Of a stretch of DNA of 64,000 nt, positions 23,101-33,320 are shown in pieces. Both the position numbers and the translations under genes were made by a program. The DNA comes from Phylloscopus collybita (lineage: Eukaryota; Chordata; Aves; Passeriformes; Phylloscopidae), in contig JAJNNQ010000019.1 of NCBI GenBank assembly GCA_027886175.1, positions 15,486,501 through 15,550,500 on the forward strand, written 5' to 3'. Below the pieces are notes generated by a model. It searched no databases. It saw only the letters and a program-made list of their open reading frames with translations, and was not told the DNA's origin. The stretch's first letter is position 1, and every line of letters begins with the position of its first letter.

Positions 23101-26100
23101 CACTGATGGCAGAAAATATTCTGCTTAACTGTGTGAGTGCTGTTGGTGGTGAGGGGTGATCCCATAAAACAGCTGAGCTCCCATAAAGGAGCTGCTGCCT
23201 CTGGAGCTGGGCTGGGGCACCCCCTGGGCCGGGAACTGCTCCCCAGGGAATGGGAATGGGCACAGCCCTGAGGCTGTCAGAGCTTCAGGGGTGCACAGGC
23301 TGGGATTGCTGGGGATCTGTGCAGGGCCCAGGAGCTGGGCTGGATGGTCCTGGGGGTCTCTTCCCACTCAGGATAATCCATGATTCTGAGTCAGACCCTC
23401 AGGGGTGGCTGGTTCTGTTCCCCAAGGTTCTGTTCAGGCTGTTTGGAACCCCTGCAAGTACAAACACTGTCCTTGGACCTCTGCAATGCCAGGATTTTCT
23501 CTCAGTGTCTGTGCCCTGATAATCCCACAGGAGGGCCCTTGCCCAGTCCCAGAAGGGAATCTCCAGCAGTGCTGCTGCTCCTCTGGCCATCCTTCAGGCC
23601 CAGGTCAGAATGCTCAGGGTTTATTCCTGATTTCTGTGCCTGGGCAGTGCAGAGGGTGGGGTTCCAGCCCCTCTTGCTCCCTGACCTCCCTTGGCCAGGC
23701 AGAGCCTTTGGCTGCAGAACCCTTTGGACAAGTTCCTTCAAATTACCCTGCACTGGCATTTGGTGTGTCCTGCCTTGAGCTGGTCCTTGTCACATTTGAG
23801 AGGAGAAGCAAACTATCGAGACTGAAGCTTAAAACTCCCTTCTTGAAAAGCTGTTAAGGAAATCCTGACAGCTATATTTTTACACTTTTCAAATATTCAT
23901 CATAAAGCTCTAAATTTCATAATAAAAACCCCCAAGTTTCAGCTGTTGACTCCACATACCTGGTGACATCTCTAACCTGGAGGAGGCTGAGCAGCTTTGC
24001 TCTCTTGTGAGGTAAAAGTGTCTCTGCTTTGCAGGAATGTCACAGGATCTTTCCCCCCTCACTGGCAATGAAAATGATGCCTCAAGAAAATCTGCAAATT
24101 GGCTTCATTCACAGTTAGAGCAAATCTTCCTCCTCCCTGCCCACAGGAATGATCTCACACTGCTCTAGGGAATGTCATGACCCTGTTAAACGACAGATTA
24201 AAATATGAAATGCACAATAGTTCTTTGATTCCTGATTTGGTACCTGCTCCAATACCTGAGCACTCTTTGTATTTCAGGAGTGATTTCAGTCCTCAGTTAT
24301 TTTTGACTTTTTCAGTGCCAGACTAAACAGTTTGGAATTATCATGGTTTGTGGTCAAATCATCCCTATTGCTGCTTTCCCAGAAAGTTTCATTTTATGGA
24401 AACAATGGTTAGGTTTGGGTTTTCACAGGTGTGTAACTGCTGGGAGAATTTCAGCTTCCACACAGTTTTTGAGGGATTTTAGGGCAGATAAAGTGATTTC
24501 CCAGAAGCAGCTGTACTTTGGGATAAGTATCAGAGACATCAGATAAAAATGGGTGTCCAGAAGGACATTCCTGGAGTGGGAAATGCTTTGTCTCTGGATT
24601 AGCAGTGTTCAGAGCCTGGAGTAGGAACTGCACTTCAGGATTTGTGTCTCTGTCACTGCTGATGTCCAAAATGGGAGCATTATTGAAAGCAGGGATCTGA
24701 TTCCAGCTTTTCTCTCTCCACAGAGATTACCACAGCAAATTGAGGAGAGGAATGAAAAATTAAAGAAAGAAATGTTGGGTGAGTAGCATGTACTTCCATA
24801 AAAACCTTCGTAATCTACTAGAAAAAATGCATGAATAGAATCTCTTGTATAAAATTTAAAGGAGGTAAATCTGAAAGGAAATATTTGTTCAGTGTTAAAC
24901 AAAACTCCTGATTTCTTTGTAGTTCTCAATTGCTTGGTTTCACCTACAGTAAACTGAAGACAAGGAATTCTCCCATGCAGAAAAGGCCATTAGTTCCATT
25001 TAAAGAAAGAAAACTTAAAACCTTCTAAAACAGCTATATATGTAAGAGCTGGGGGAAATGGTCTAACACAGCCCAACTGCTCAGCCCTTTCTCCCTGCAA
25101 ATAAACCCTCAAAGCAAACATTCCCATGAAAGGGATCAACCAGGGCTTTCACTAAACCTGGAATAGCTGGGGATGTTTGATCTGGGGGTTGAAGACATAA
25201 ATGTGATTCTTTCTGTAGCACTTCCAGCCCAGAGACCTCGAAGTGTTCATGTTTGCCTTGATTTATTCAGCATTTCATTGCTGCTTGGTTGGAGGCTGAA
25301 TTGGACCTACCCAGGGTTAGCGGGAGTGGAATTACATTTCCTAAGGCAGTGTTTGGTGGGAAGGGAGGGCAATGTTTGGCTGTTCTGCAGAAAATCAGGT
25401 TAAATAAACTCAGCCTGTCTTTCACACTGATTGTTGATATATTTGGGAAGAAGAGGCTGTTTCAGCTGATGCTGATGTTTTTCTGGAATTCCTTTTCTGC
25501 AGCCTCTGATTTGCTCTGTCTTTGTTCTGCTCTGACCTAGCAGAGTGTCAATGAGGCTTGCAGAGCTTTACAGGATCAGAGTCTGCTTCCCCCATTGTGC
25601 TGAGAGCAAGCCCCAAATAAAGCAGGTTAAGGGTGATGGGGCTATAAATAAATGACAAATGCAGAAAATCTCCAGAGGGAGCAGGCCCATTGGTAGGACA
25701 TGGGATGGGTTTCAGCACAAAGTAATATGAAAATAATTCCTGATCTTTGCTGAACTCTCAAGGGCCTCACTAATCACAAAGGATTTGACTGGAACAGTAA
25801 ATCCAACCCTAGTTCTGCACTGCTGTTTTCTTCCTGGATGTCAGACTAGGTGGGATCTCTTTTAACAGTGTTAATACTTTAAAGGTGGCAGTTGAGATTT
25901 CAAAACTGAGCTGAGCTTTTGGGAACCACTTCAGACTGTTTCTGTTGGGATTCTGGAGAAAGAAATCCCTTCTCAGTGATGTCACACAAGGAGGTGAAAC
26001 AGCTGGAGAGCCAGACCGAGAGCATCTGTGTTCATGCCCAGCCTGGTGTCACAGGACTGTCACACTCTGGTTAAATGACAATGACGTGGTGGCAGTGGGG

Positions 26101-29100
26101 CAGGGGGGTTGAGCTCAGCACTGCCTGAGCTCACTGCTGTCACACAAACTGAGGGGTTTCTATGAAACATCCTCTTGAAATGAGGTCAGGAATGTGGGCA
26201 GCGCCTTCTCCTGGGTGTTCCAAGGTCCCCTGTGTCCTGTTGTTAGCAGAGGCAGTGGAGATGCCATGGAGCTGCCCATGGAGCAAGGAAACACTTGCCA
26301 AGGTTTGCAAACCCCTGAGGTCAGGGGAAAGCCCTGGAGCAGGGCTTAGATGGCAGTTCTGGAAGGAGTGGGGGAAGAGAAACTCGATGGAATGTGGTGG
26401 TTCTGAGATTCCTTTGCACTGTTTTGTTGTGCAGTGAATTTGTTGGAAGCTGTTCCCACTTTCCCACCCTTTCTGAAGGCATTTCCCACTGCCAGGATGG
26501 ACCTGGCTCGTGGCACTGTGGCTGGAGCTGGGTGACTGGGCTTGGACAGTGCCAGGGGGACATTCCTGCCTTCCCACGGGGCAGCTGAGGTGCCTGGGTT
26601 GTATTCCAGACCTTTGGGCTCTAGGACAGCAAGTCTGATGCATCCTGATAGTTCCAGGCCAGGCCTGCTCCAGGAGCACTGACACTAAACTGAAATTAGG
26701 AACAATGTCCCACTTTGTGCTTTGGCTCCTTTGGATATTGGACTGATCCTCAGTCAGTGAATTGGCCTGTCCTGGTTTTGCTGAGCTTTTATTCTTTCAA
26801 CTCCAACAAGCCCTGGGTTGCCCAACCATCTCCCAGTGACATGAAAGTGGAGCTGTGTACAAACAAACCCAGATAAATGGAGTGCATCCTCCTCCTTCCA
26901 AAGTGTGTTTCCTGTTTCCCAAGGCTACAGCTCATTTCTGTCAGAGGCTGAAGCCCTTGTGCAGTGCTTGTGTGTAAATAACCCAGAGCACACATTCCTG
27001 GCTGGATTTTCCTTGTGGGCCATGTGACTGCTGAGGTTGATGTCACCAGAAAAATCCTGTTTTGTGGCCACACCAAGCCCTGTGTGTCCTCAAGGATCTC
27101 CCTTTTCTGAGGCTGACATTTATATTTCAGTTATTTCCATGTTTTGATCAGCTCTGCTGCCACTGAAGTGTGCTCAGGATGAAGTGACCCCTGAGTTCAC
27201 ATCAGAGAGAGCTGGATTTGGAGCAGCCTTGGGAAGGAGCTTTCAAATCCAAGTGGCTTTTCCCTCTGTACTTCCATGAGCATCCTCTGCCTCAGTGACT
27301 GAGGATGTGAACAGTTACCATTTTCTGGGGAGGGGGGTATCTCTCTCCTTAAAGCCAATAATTTCCAGTCTTGTGTAAAGACTTCTATAATTATTGTATG
27401 TTATAATTTATGATATCTGGGACCACTCCTTTGGGGAGAGGATGTGAGGAGAGGGGAGCTTTGGAATGGTTTTAGCAGTTTGGAAAGAAATCTTCCAGCT
27501 ACCTGAGATCAGCAAAGAGGCTTTGTGCCTAAAGAATTATGGTTGTTTGGGTTTTTTTTAAATATTGACAGTTATGTTGTATTTGCAGCTGAGCTGCTAA
27601 ACCCCAACCCTGCACGAGGTGACTTTAAGTAGTTACACCAGACCCAAATTACAGTTACAGTTCAGTCCTCATTTACCATTTAGGGAAGGGAGAAGGATTT
27701 GCCCTTGCTCTTTTAATTGCTTAAAAATGTTGGTAATACAAGAAGTTACACAGAGAAGAGACCTCATCAGGAAATTTGTCTTTTCTCCAAAAGAATTCTT
27801 TACACAAGCAAGATGGAGCTTTTCAACTTCCAAACCCCACATTAACACCAGCAGCTAAGCCAGAATTATTGCCAGAAAGACTGAATAGCAATTAATTTTG
27901 GCTGTTACATCTTAATGTAAATTGTGAGTAATCTTTTCCTGCATCTGCCTCTTTCAATAGGGTGTTGAATTGCAGTTTAGGTGAGTAATGAATCACAGAC
28001 TTCTGAGACCTAAATTGATTTTTACAGTTCTGTTTTCTTGTTAACCTCTGAATATTTGCTTTGGTGAAGAACCTGAATGTGCTGGAGTTGCAGGTGGAAA
28101 ATAAACAAGGTGTGTTTGAAAGAAAAAGCAAAATGTGTGAGAATAAGGGCAGAGGGAGGAGAGGGTGACCCCGCTTGGGGACAGGGAGTGTTGGAGGCTG
28201 GGCAGCCTCTGCAGCTGAGTCCCAGCTCCACGTGGTGCCTTTTCCTTCCTCCCAGCACAGGCTGTGAGGGAGCTTTTCTTTAGGAGAGGGTTGCAGTTCA
28301 CTGCAGCCCTTAATTTAGGGCTGAAAGGAGCTGTGGGAGGAGGAGACAGAGCTTCCCTACAATGCTGGGTCTGTGTGTGCCAGGACAGCAGCAGCAGCAG
28401 CTCCGGGCTGGAGTGCCCGGAAAAGCCAAGGCTTTCTTCTGCCTCATTAACAATTAATTCAGTGTGGCTGCCCCAGAGCCTGCCTGGGGAGGGAGAGAGC
28501 AGGAAGGTGAACTGGGATGTGCTGGTGGAATTATCATAAAGCCCCAAATCCATGCTGTGCTGGGGAGCTTCTCCTGGGAGCTGCTGCAGCTGTAGGGTGG
28601 ATGCCGAGGCAGTCAGGGGGTGTTTATGGGTTTGGAAAAGAGCATCCAGCCAGCTGCCTGCAATTGGAAAAGACCTTTCCCTGTGTCCTGCCAGGCAAAC
28701 TCTGCCCTCCTGCAGGCCCAGGGGGCTCCAGCTATGCCAGATTCTACAGGATTCTCCACAAAGTCACTTCTCACCCCAGACCTGTAGCTCAGCTGTGGCC
28801 AAATGTTTGTCCAGAAGTACAAAAAAACCTCCTCATGTCACTCAGACAGATGCTACCAAAATGGTTTTCTAGCCAAAATGTTTTCAGCGTGCTGCATAAG
28901 GGGATGAACATCATAGTTAATTTATCTTAAACAGGTGTACCTTGAAAAAGCCCCAAATATGTACAAAGAGGTTAATCCTACTTGAGCTGCTGCTGGAGTG
29001 ACTTTGGCCACATCCCTGAACCACCTCATCTGTGAATTCCCATTAAAAAAAAAAACAAGTTGAAGAAAACTTGTGTTTCCCCACCCATTTGCTTTGGTGG

Positions 29101-30255
29101 GCTGAGGGCTGAGGCTGTCTTTTTCCAGATACTGGGAAGAAATCCTTCCCTGTGAGGGTGGGCAGGCCCTGGCACAGGGTGCCCAGAGCAGCTGTGGCTG
29201 TCCCTGGATCCCTGACAGTGCCCAAGGCCAGGCTGGACAGGGCTTGGAGCAGCCTGGGACAGGGGAAGGTGTCCCTGCCAATGGCAGGGGTGGAAGAGAT
29301 GATTTTTGTGGTCCCTTCCAACCCAAACCATTCCAGGATTCCACTGCTCCAGTGCATCCTTACCCCAGAGGCCCAGGTGAGGTGAGCACAGTGCCAGGGG
29401 GCTCTCAGGACTCAAAGCCCCTCCAGGCAGGGATAGGTGGGACATTCCCAAGTATTGTTCCAGGCCCTTGGCTGCTGCAGCTGCTCAGTGGATTTTCCAT
29501 GGCAGCAATTGCTGTTGTCACACTCAGCTCTCAGCAAAACAAAACCCATTCCCTGAGGATCAGTGCAGGTGGGAGCTCTTGGAAAGGTGGGGAGGCAAAT
29601 CTTGAGAAGGCTTCAACTTGTCCAAACTTCTGCTTTTCCTTTGGGAAATCTACAATTCTGCATTGAAAGCAGGAGGAAAAGAATGTTTTTCTTTGAAAAG
29701 TGGCCATCTTCTTCCTTTGTGTTGTCATGCCAGGGGTTTGTGTTCAGCCAGCAGTGAAGTTGTTACCTCTGATTTCTGTTTCATTTTATCTATTCTGTAA
29801 TTTCTATGTAGGATTTTTTTAAAGGATGTGCTTTTGGTGTCCTTCCCTCTTACAGCTGTAGCAAGATTCATTTCCCAGAGTCAGGAATCACGTGTGATCC
29901 ATTTACTGACAGGACTTTATTAACTCTCATACTCTGTGGATATTTAACAATGGTTTTTTAATTCCTGCTAAGAGCCTAAATATTAACAAAATGCAGAGAT
30001 TTCCTCAGCATTTACCTGTGATGGATAAATCAGCAGGGCTGGGCTGTGTAGTTGGGTGTAATTCCATGGGAGTTTTCCCTCTGCTCAGCTCTGACCTTGT
30101 TCTCTTGGAATGTCATTGCAGGCAAACTGAAGGATCTGGGCAATTTGGTCCTGCGCCCCTTTGGCCTGTCAACAGAGAACTTCCAGGTCAAACAGGATTC
30201 ATCAACTGGCTCCTACTCCATCAATTTTGTTCAAAACCCCAACAACAACAGATAA
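10815..30255 (+). CDS. TTC1: TTC1 complete coding region, 7 coding exons, 284 aa
   Basis: Join: 10815-11120, 19260-19320, 20445-20557, 20784-20820, 22601-22749, 24724-24778, 30122-30255. The total is 855 nt, with phases that close exactly on TAA. TTC1 is a cytosolic tetratricopeptide-repeat adaptor; the human protein (292 aa) is reported to bind HSP70/HSP90 C-termini, G-alpha-16 and Ras. Residues 1-102 form an acidic, disordered N-terminus with the conserved blocks EECFHDC and [13 protein letters not shown]. Three TPRs lie near 108-141, 147-180 and 181-214. The C-terminal helix and tail ([18 protein letters not shown], ending NPNNNR) are nearly identical to mammals. The chosen ATG has an ideal context (A at -3, G at +4). 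No frameshift or missing motif was seen. The identification is secure. Confidence 0.97.
11121..19259 (+). other. TTC1: TTC1 intron 2 (8.1 kb)
   Basis: The 8.1 kb between phase-0 coding exons is unique-looking sequence with short T- and A-runs (for example T/G-rich 13143-13180). No CR1 tail, RNA gene or credible coding frame was recognised. It ends with a strong pyrimidine tract, 'ttgtcttttcttttgtag'. Confidence 0.7.
19260..19320 (+). CDS. TTC1: TTC1 coding exon 3 (residues 103-123)
   Basis: The 61-nt exon encodes [20 protein letters not shown], the first helix of TPR1 (the human counterpart is KRREESTRLKEEGNEQFKKG). The donor is 'GGAG|gtgggt', phase 1. It is too short to appear as an ORF but is fixed by phase and homology. 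Confidence 0.95.
20445..20557 (+). CDS. TTC1: TTC1 coding exon 4 (residues 123-160)
   Basis: The exon encodes the second helix of TPR1 and the start of TPR2. It begins [13 protein letters not shown] and includes [19 protein letters not shown]. The acceptor is 'ttgttctgcag' and the donor 'CAG|gtgagt'. The phase runs from 1 to 0. Confidence 0.96.
20620..20735 (-). mobile_element. CR1 fragment in TTC1 intron 4
   Basis: The plus strand reads 'ccccatcctcaccttgtccc', then 'ctgagcactgagggccacct', the antisense of the CR1 segment found also near 41240-41300 and 45850-45900. It is short, tail-less and non-coding. Confidence 0.55.
20784..20820 (+). CDS. TTC1: TTC1 coding exon 5 (residues 161-173), 37-nt micro-exon
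   Basis: The exon encodes [13 protein letters not shown], in the second helix of TPR2. The acceptor is 'tgtgttctag' and the donor 'AAAG|gtactt'. Skipping it would shift the frame, so it should be constitutive. Confidence 0.94.
21116..21132. repeat. C17 homopolymer
   Basis: Seventeen consecutive C residues lie on the plus strand (G17 on the minus strand). Such a tract can form G-quadruplex or i-motif structures and is unstable in length. Assembly error in its length is likely. Confidence 0.95.
21797..21935. repeat. Imperfect 32-bp tandem repeat, about four copies
   Basis: Each unit resembles 'ctg-gatgaaaaatctttca' followed by 'tattccctgtt'. Copies begin with ctgtgat (about 21799), ctgaggt (21829), ctgtgat (21861) and ctggggt (21892), with a partial fifth. 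Divergence among copies indicates an old array. Confidence 0.7.
22601..22749 (+). CDS. TTC1: TTC1 coding exon 6 (residues 173-222)
   Basis: The exon encodes TPR3. It contains [20 protein letters not shown] and [15 protein letters not shown], with only conservative changes from human. The donor is 'CATG|gtaagc', phase 0. Confidence 0.97.
22750..24723 (+). other. TTC1: TTC1 intron 6
   Basis: It carries an A-run near 22848-22862 and one CR1 3' end (23185-23395). The rest is unremarkable. The acceptor is 'ttttctctctccacag'. Confidence 0.75.
23185..23395 (+). mobile_element. CR1 LINE 3' end in TTC1 intron 6
   Basis: It contains 'ggctggatggtcctgggggt' and 'ctcttcccactcaggata', followed by 'atccatgattctg', a variant of the CR1 sense-strand tail ending in ATGATTCT octamers. 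It is 5'-truncated. It lies in the same orientation as TTC1. Confidence 0.75.
24724..24778 (+). CDS. TTC1: TTC1 coding exon 7 (residues 223-241)
   Basis: The 55-nt exon encodes [18 protein letters not shown] plus the first base of Gly241, a charged helix after TPR3. The donor is 'TTGG|gtgagt', phase 1. It matches human RLPKQIEERNERLKEEML. Confidence 0.96.
24779..30121 (+). other. TTC1: TTC1 intron 7 (5.3 kb)
   Basis: It contains one well-preserved CR1 3' end (29126-29342). An A11 run at about 29045-29056 and mixed sequence make up the rest. No coding frame or RNA gene was recognised. The acceptor is 'ggaatgtcattgcag'. Confidence 0.7.
29126..29342 (+). mobile_element. CR1 LINE 3' end in TTC1 intron 7
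   Basis: It is the best-preserved CR1 in the window: 'gaaatccttccctgtgaggg', 'gcccagagcagctgtggctg', 'aaggtgtccctgccaatggc', 'gtcccttccaacccaaacca', then 'ttccaggattcc'. Sense strand, heavily 5'-truncated. Surrounding open frames are artefacts of the repeat. Confidence 0.92.
30122..30255 (+). CDS. TTC1: TTC1 last coding exon 8 (residues 241-284)
   Basis: Starting with G|GC AAA, the exon encodes [20 protein letters not shown] and the invariant C-terminal tail, and stops at TAA (30253-30255). It is essentially identical to mammals, with V for I in FQ(V/I)KQ. Confidence 0.97.
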
Positions 30256-30690
30256 CATGGATTCAGGGTGGCTCTGCACATCCCATGCCAGGATCCAGCA
30301 AACCAACACCCTCCACCCCCAGGGGAAGCGGAGACTCAGCAAACTCATTTCCCAGCTTGTGAAATTATTTGCAATGTGGATGTAAAGCAACTCATTCAAC
30401 TTCTCATAGTGATAACTGTGTCCAGTGTGTGATTTATTCTTTTTTTTTAATATATATATATATTTTTTTTTTCCCTTCCCTTGCGGTGTTTGGCTTTTCC
30501 AAGAGGCAGTTCCTTGGTTTGGCCCACTCAGTGCTGGCAGCAGCAGTTCAGGGGAATCCAAAGGGATAAATGGGAATGGGGAGATGCAGCAGCAGCACTG
30601 CCCCACCCTCAGCTGGGTGGGACTGGCACCCCTGGACACAGCTCTGCCCTGGAATCATGGATCTTGTAATAAAGGCTTGGTACTTCTGCT
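30256..30690 (+). other. TTC1: TTC1 3' UTR
   Basis: It is short (about 435 nt). It includes an A/T tract at 30440-30474 (T9, then an alternating AT block, then T10), which would be a U/A-rich element in the mRNA. It ends with AATAAA about 20 bases before the expected cleavage site. Confidence 0.8.
30668..30673 (+). terminator. TTC1: TTC1 poly(A) signal AATAAA
   Basis: The canonical hexamer in 'cttgtaataaaggcttgg' is followed within 20-40 bases by the GT-rich element 'cttggggttgtgaggttctt'. That combination makes it the likely TTC1 3' end. Confidence 0.85.
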
Positions 30691-31039
30691 CTTGGGGTTG
30701 TGAGGTTCTTGCCTGGCCTGAGCCCTCCCCCAGGTGGGTTTGTTGTTAAAGGCCCCACAAATAACACCTTGCAGGACATTCATGGGGAGCAGTGGATTTT
30801 TTGGCCCTGCTTGCAGCAGTGTTGTCATTTCACTTCATGCCACCCTTCCAGCAGTTTGTTTACTGGGTATTAATTTTTCTGAAGGCAACAATGACATTTT
30901 GTGCCTCCCTCTCTATCTGCACACCTTGTAAAGGTACCTTCAAATGAAATGTGCTTGTTTGAGATCCATTCATGTTGCAGGGATCCACAGGAATTGATTG
31001 CAGGTCTCCACAGTACCTGGACCTTGAGGACTTGGTATT

Positions 31040-31085
31040 GTTTCTAGAATGAAATGATCTCTGAGGTCCCTTCAGCCCAAACCAG
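31040..31085 (+). mobile_element. CR1 tail remnant
   Basis: The sequence 'atgatctctgaggtcccttc' plus 'agcccaaaccaggccatgat' corresponds to the last 40 bases of a CR1 sense strand. It is followed by an A/T microsatellite (31084-31125). Confidence 0.6.
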
Positions 31086-31437
31086 GCCATGATATAAATA
31101 TAAATATATGTGTACATATATATTTGTATGTTCTGTTATGGTGTTCATTCAGGTTTGGGAGAAGGTGCCTTTTGTTATTCCTGCTTTCCTGGGTTTTATC
31201 AGTGCTGAAGTGTTTAATTGGAGGCAGATCCTGCAGTTGTCTCCATGCAGATTTCAGTACATGATTTAATTAAATAATTAGCAGAGGCTGCCTTGGCTAT
31301 TGGGTGTCATCTCCAATTCATTTCAGGAAGTCTGTATGTCTGAAATTCAGGAGCTCCAGGCTTTCACTGAAAGGAAAAGCCTTTCCAGGCAGCAGGTTTG
31401 GTGCTTCAATGTCATTTTGGTCTCTGCATCTGTGCAG

Positions 31438-31563
31438 AGTTGTTTGGTTTTTTTGGGGCTTTTTTGTGTTGTTTTTTTTTTGTTTTGTTTGGTTTGGTTT
31501 TGGTTTTTGTTGGGGTTTTTTTTTGTTTGTTTTGGGGTTTTTTGTTTGTTTTTTTTTGATTGT
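31438..31563. repeat. T/G-rich low-complexity tract
   Basis: About 125 bp contain almost only T and G (repeats of TTTTTGTTTGG type). They create meaningless Phe/Leu-rich frames such as the one through 31304-31594. It lies between TTC1 and the next feature; no function is assigned. Confidence 0.95.
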
Positions 31564-33149
31564 TAAACTCTGTCCTGCTGCATTTTTAGTTTAGTTTAGA
31601 GCTGGGCCTGGGGTTGGATGAGCTTTGAAACCGCTGCTGCCTGAGCTGAGCTCTGCAGGGAAGTCTCAGTGGCTTGGGATTAGTAGAAATGTTATTAATC
31701 TTCCCTAAAACCTGCAGCACAGCAGAGCAAAGGTGCCCAGGCTGCTGCAGGGAGCCCTGGGCAGGGCTGGGCTGGGCTCAGGGGGCCTGTTCAGGCCCCA
31801 GTACCAGCCCTGAATCAGCAGCTGGCCCTGGTTCCACTCACCTGCAACATCCCAGCACACCCTGGCATAGACAAAAATGGAACCACTTTGGAACTACCCT
31901 GGATGTTTTAAATTTTAGATTTTTAAAATGCTTTTAAATTTCCTTGCTCTGACCTGTGTGTTTCTGTCCCTACCCACACTGCATGCAGTGTCACTCACCC
32001 GTGGGTGGCTCTTGTGCCCAGTTACACCAGTGGCCTTTTCCAACCTGCTGCTCCAGGGCTTCAGGGACAGGAGTTCTGTTCCTTCCACTCTGTTCCTGCT
32101 TCACCCCTTTGAAGGCCTGGGGAGCTGCAACTATTCCTTCTCAGCTGGAGACTGGGGAATTTCTGGGAAACAGAAGCACAACAAAGCTTTTGAATTTCCT
32201 ACCTGCTGTGCAAACACATCATCAAATCATTGTGCAACTCCCCTGCAGGATGCCTGATGTGCACCTGGAGTTTTCCAATGAAGGGAAGGGCAAAGGAAGC
32301 AGGACTGCAGCTGATTAGTGTTTGTAATTTAATTGGATTGTGTGAAAGTCACTGGGAATTGGGCATGCTGGTACTGAGGACTCAAACCTCCAGGTCATCC
32401 CTCCCTCCTCAGTGCCACTCTCCAGCTGGACCAGAAACCTCTGGCAGGTGTTATCTGCCACCACAGCAAGTTCTCTAGGCAAAACTCCAATTAATTGCCT
32501 GAAAGTCCTTTTGCATTGTCCAAATCCTGAACAAATGCATGTATCTTGCTTTTAATTTTTAAGTGGGTTTTTTATGTCTAAACTAGTCCTCACAGCTGCC
32601 ACCAATAAAATAACTGGTGCCTCCTCCTGGTGCCACTGGCCACAACTCAGGGAGTGCTAGGGAGTTTTGAGTCTCACATGTTAGATTTACAGCCTCTAGT
32701 AGCGAAAAAACTGTTGCATGAAACAATCTTTTAAATATAAGTGCTCTTAAAGCAAAACAGTTCTTTGCTCAACTGTTCCAACAGTTACTCACCCTCCTGG
32801 TAACCAGCACGTGCCTCTGTTCCAGCTGGAGTTGCCCATCCTCAGCTCCCACCTTTGTTCCTCCTTCCTTTGCCTGCCAAACACAAAACCTTTCAGTAAC
32901 TCAGCCTTTCCCCTGAGGTGTTTGCACAGAAATAAAGGGAATGTTGGTCTTGTCCATGAGCTGGGTTAAGTCTCTCCCTAAAAGAACTTTCTTCAGGATT
33001 TCCATAACGCCTGTGGCTCAGACCTTCCATTTTTTGACACCAGAACTGACTCGGGGATTTGTGTCTGTTTTATGCAGAGGTTCTCCCTCACTTCTCTGCT
33101 TGTCCCCTCAGAGACTTTAATCCTTTTGGCTGCAGATGGGCTGAGGTTT

Positions 33150-33320
33150 AGAATCATGGATTGCCAGGATGGTTTGGGCTGGAAGGCACATCAAAGCTCA
33201 TCCAGTCCCACTCCCTGCCATGGACAGGGACACCTTCCAGAGACCAGGGACACCTTCCCAGAGACCAGTTTGCTCCGAGCCTCATCCAACCTGGCCTCAT
33301 TACAGATCCTGTTCATTGAG
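33150..33320 (-). mobile_element. CR1 3' end, antisense
   Basis: The plus strand reads 'agaatcatggattgccagga', 'tggtttgggctggaaggcac' and 'ctccctgccatggacaggga', the reverse complement of a CR1 tail. It contains an internal 21-bp direct duplication (gggacaccttccagagacca, 33227-33268). Confidence 0.85.

Noticed and set aside
26140..26685. 181-codon minus-strand frame in TTC1 intron 7
   Set aside because: No protein-like blocks and no supporting signals; length is within chance for this G/C content.
31304..31594. Phe/Leu/Val-rich frame resembling a membrane protein
   Set aside because: It is translation of a T/G-only low-complexity tract.
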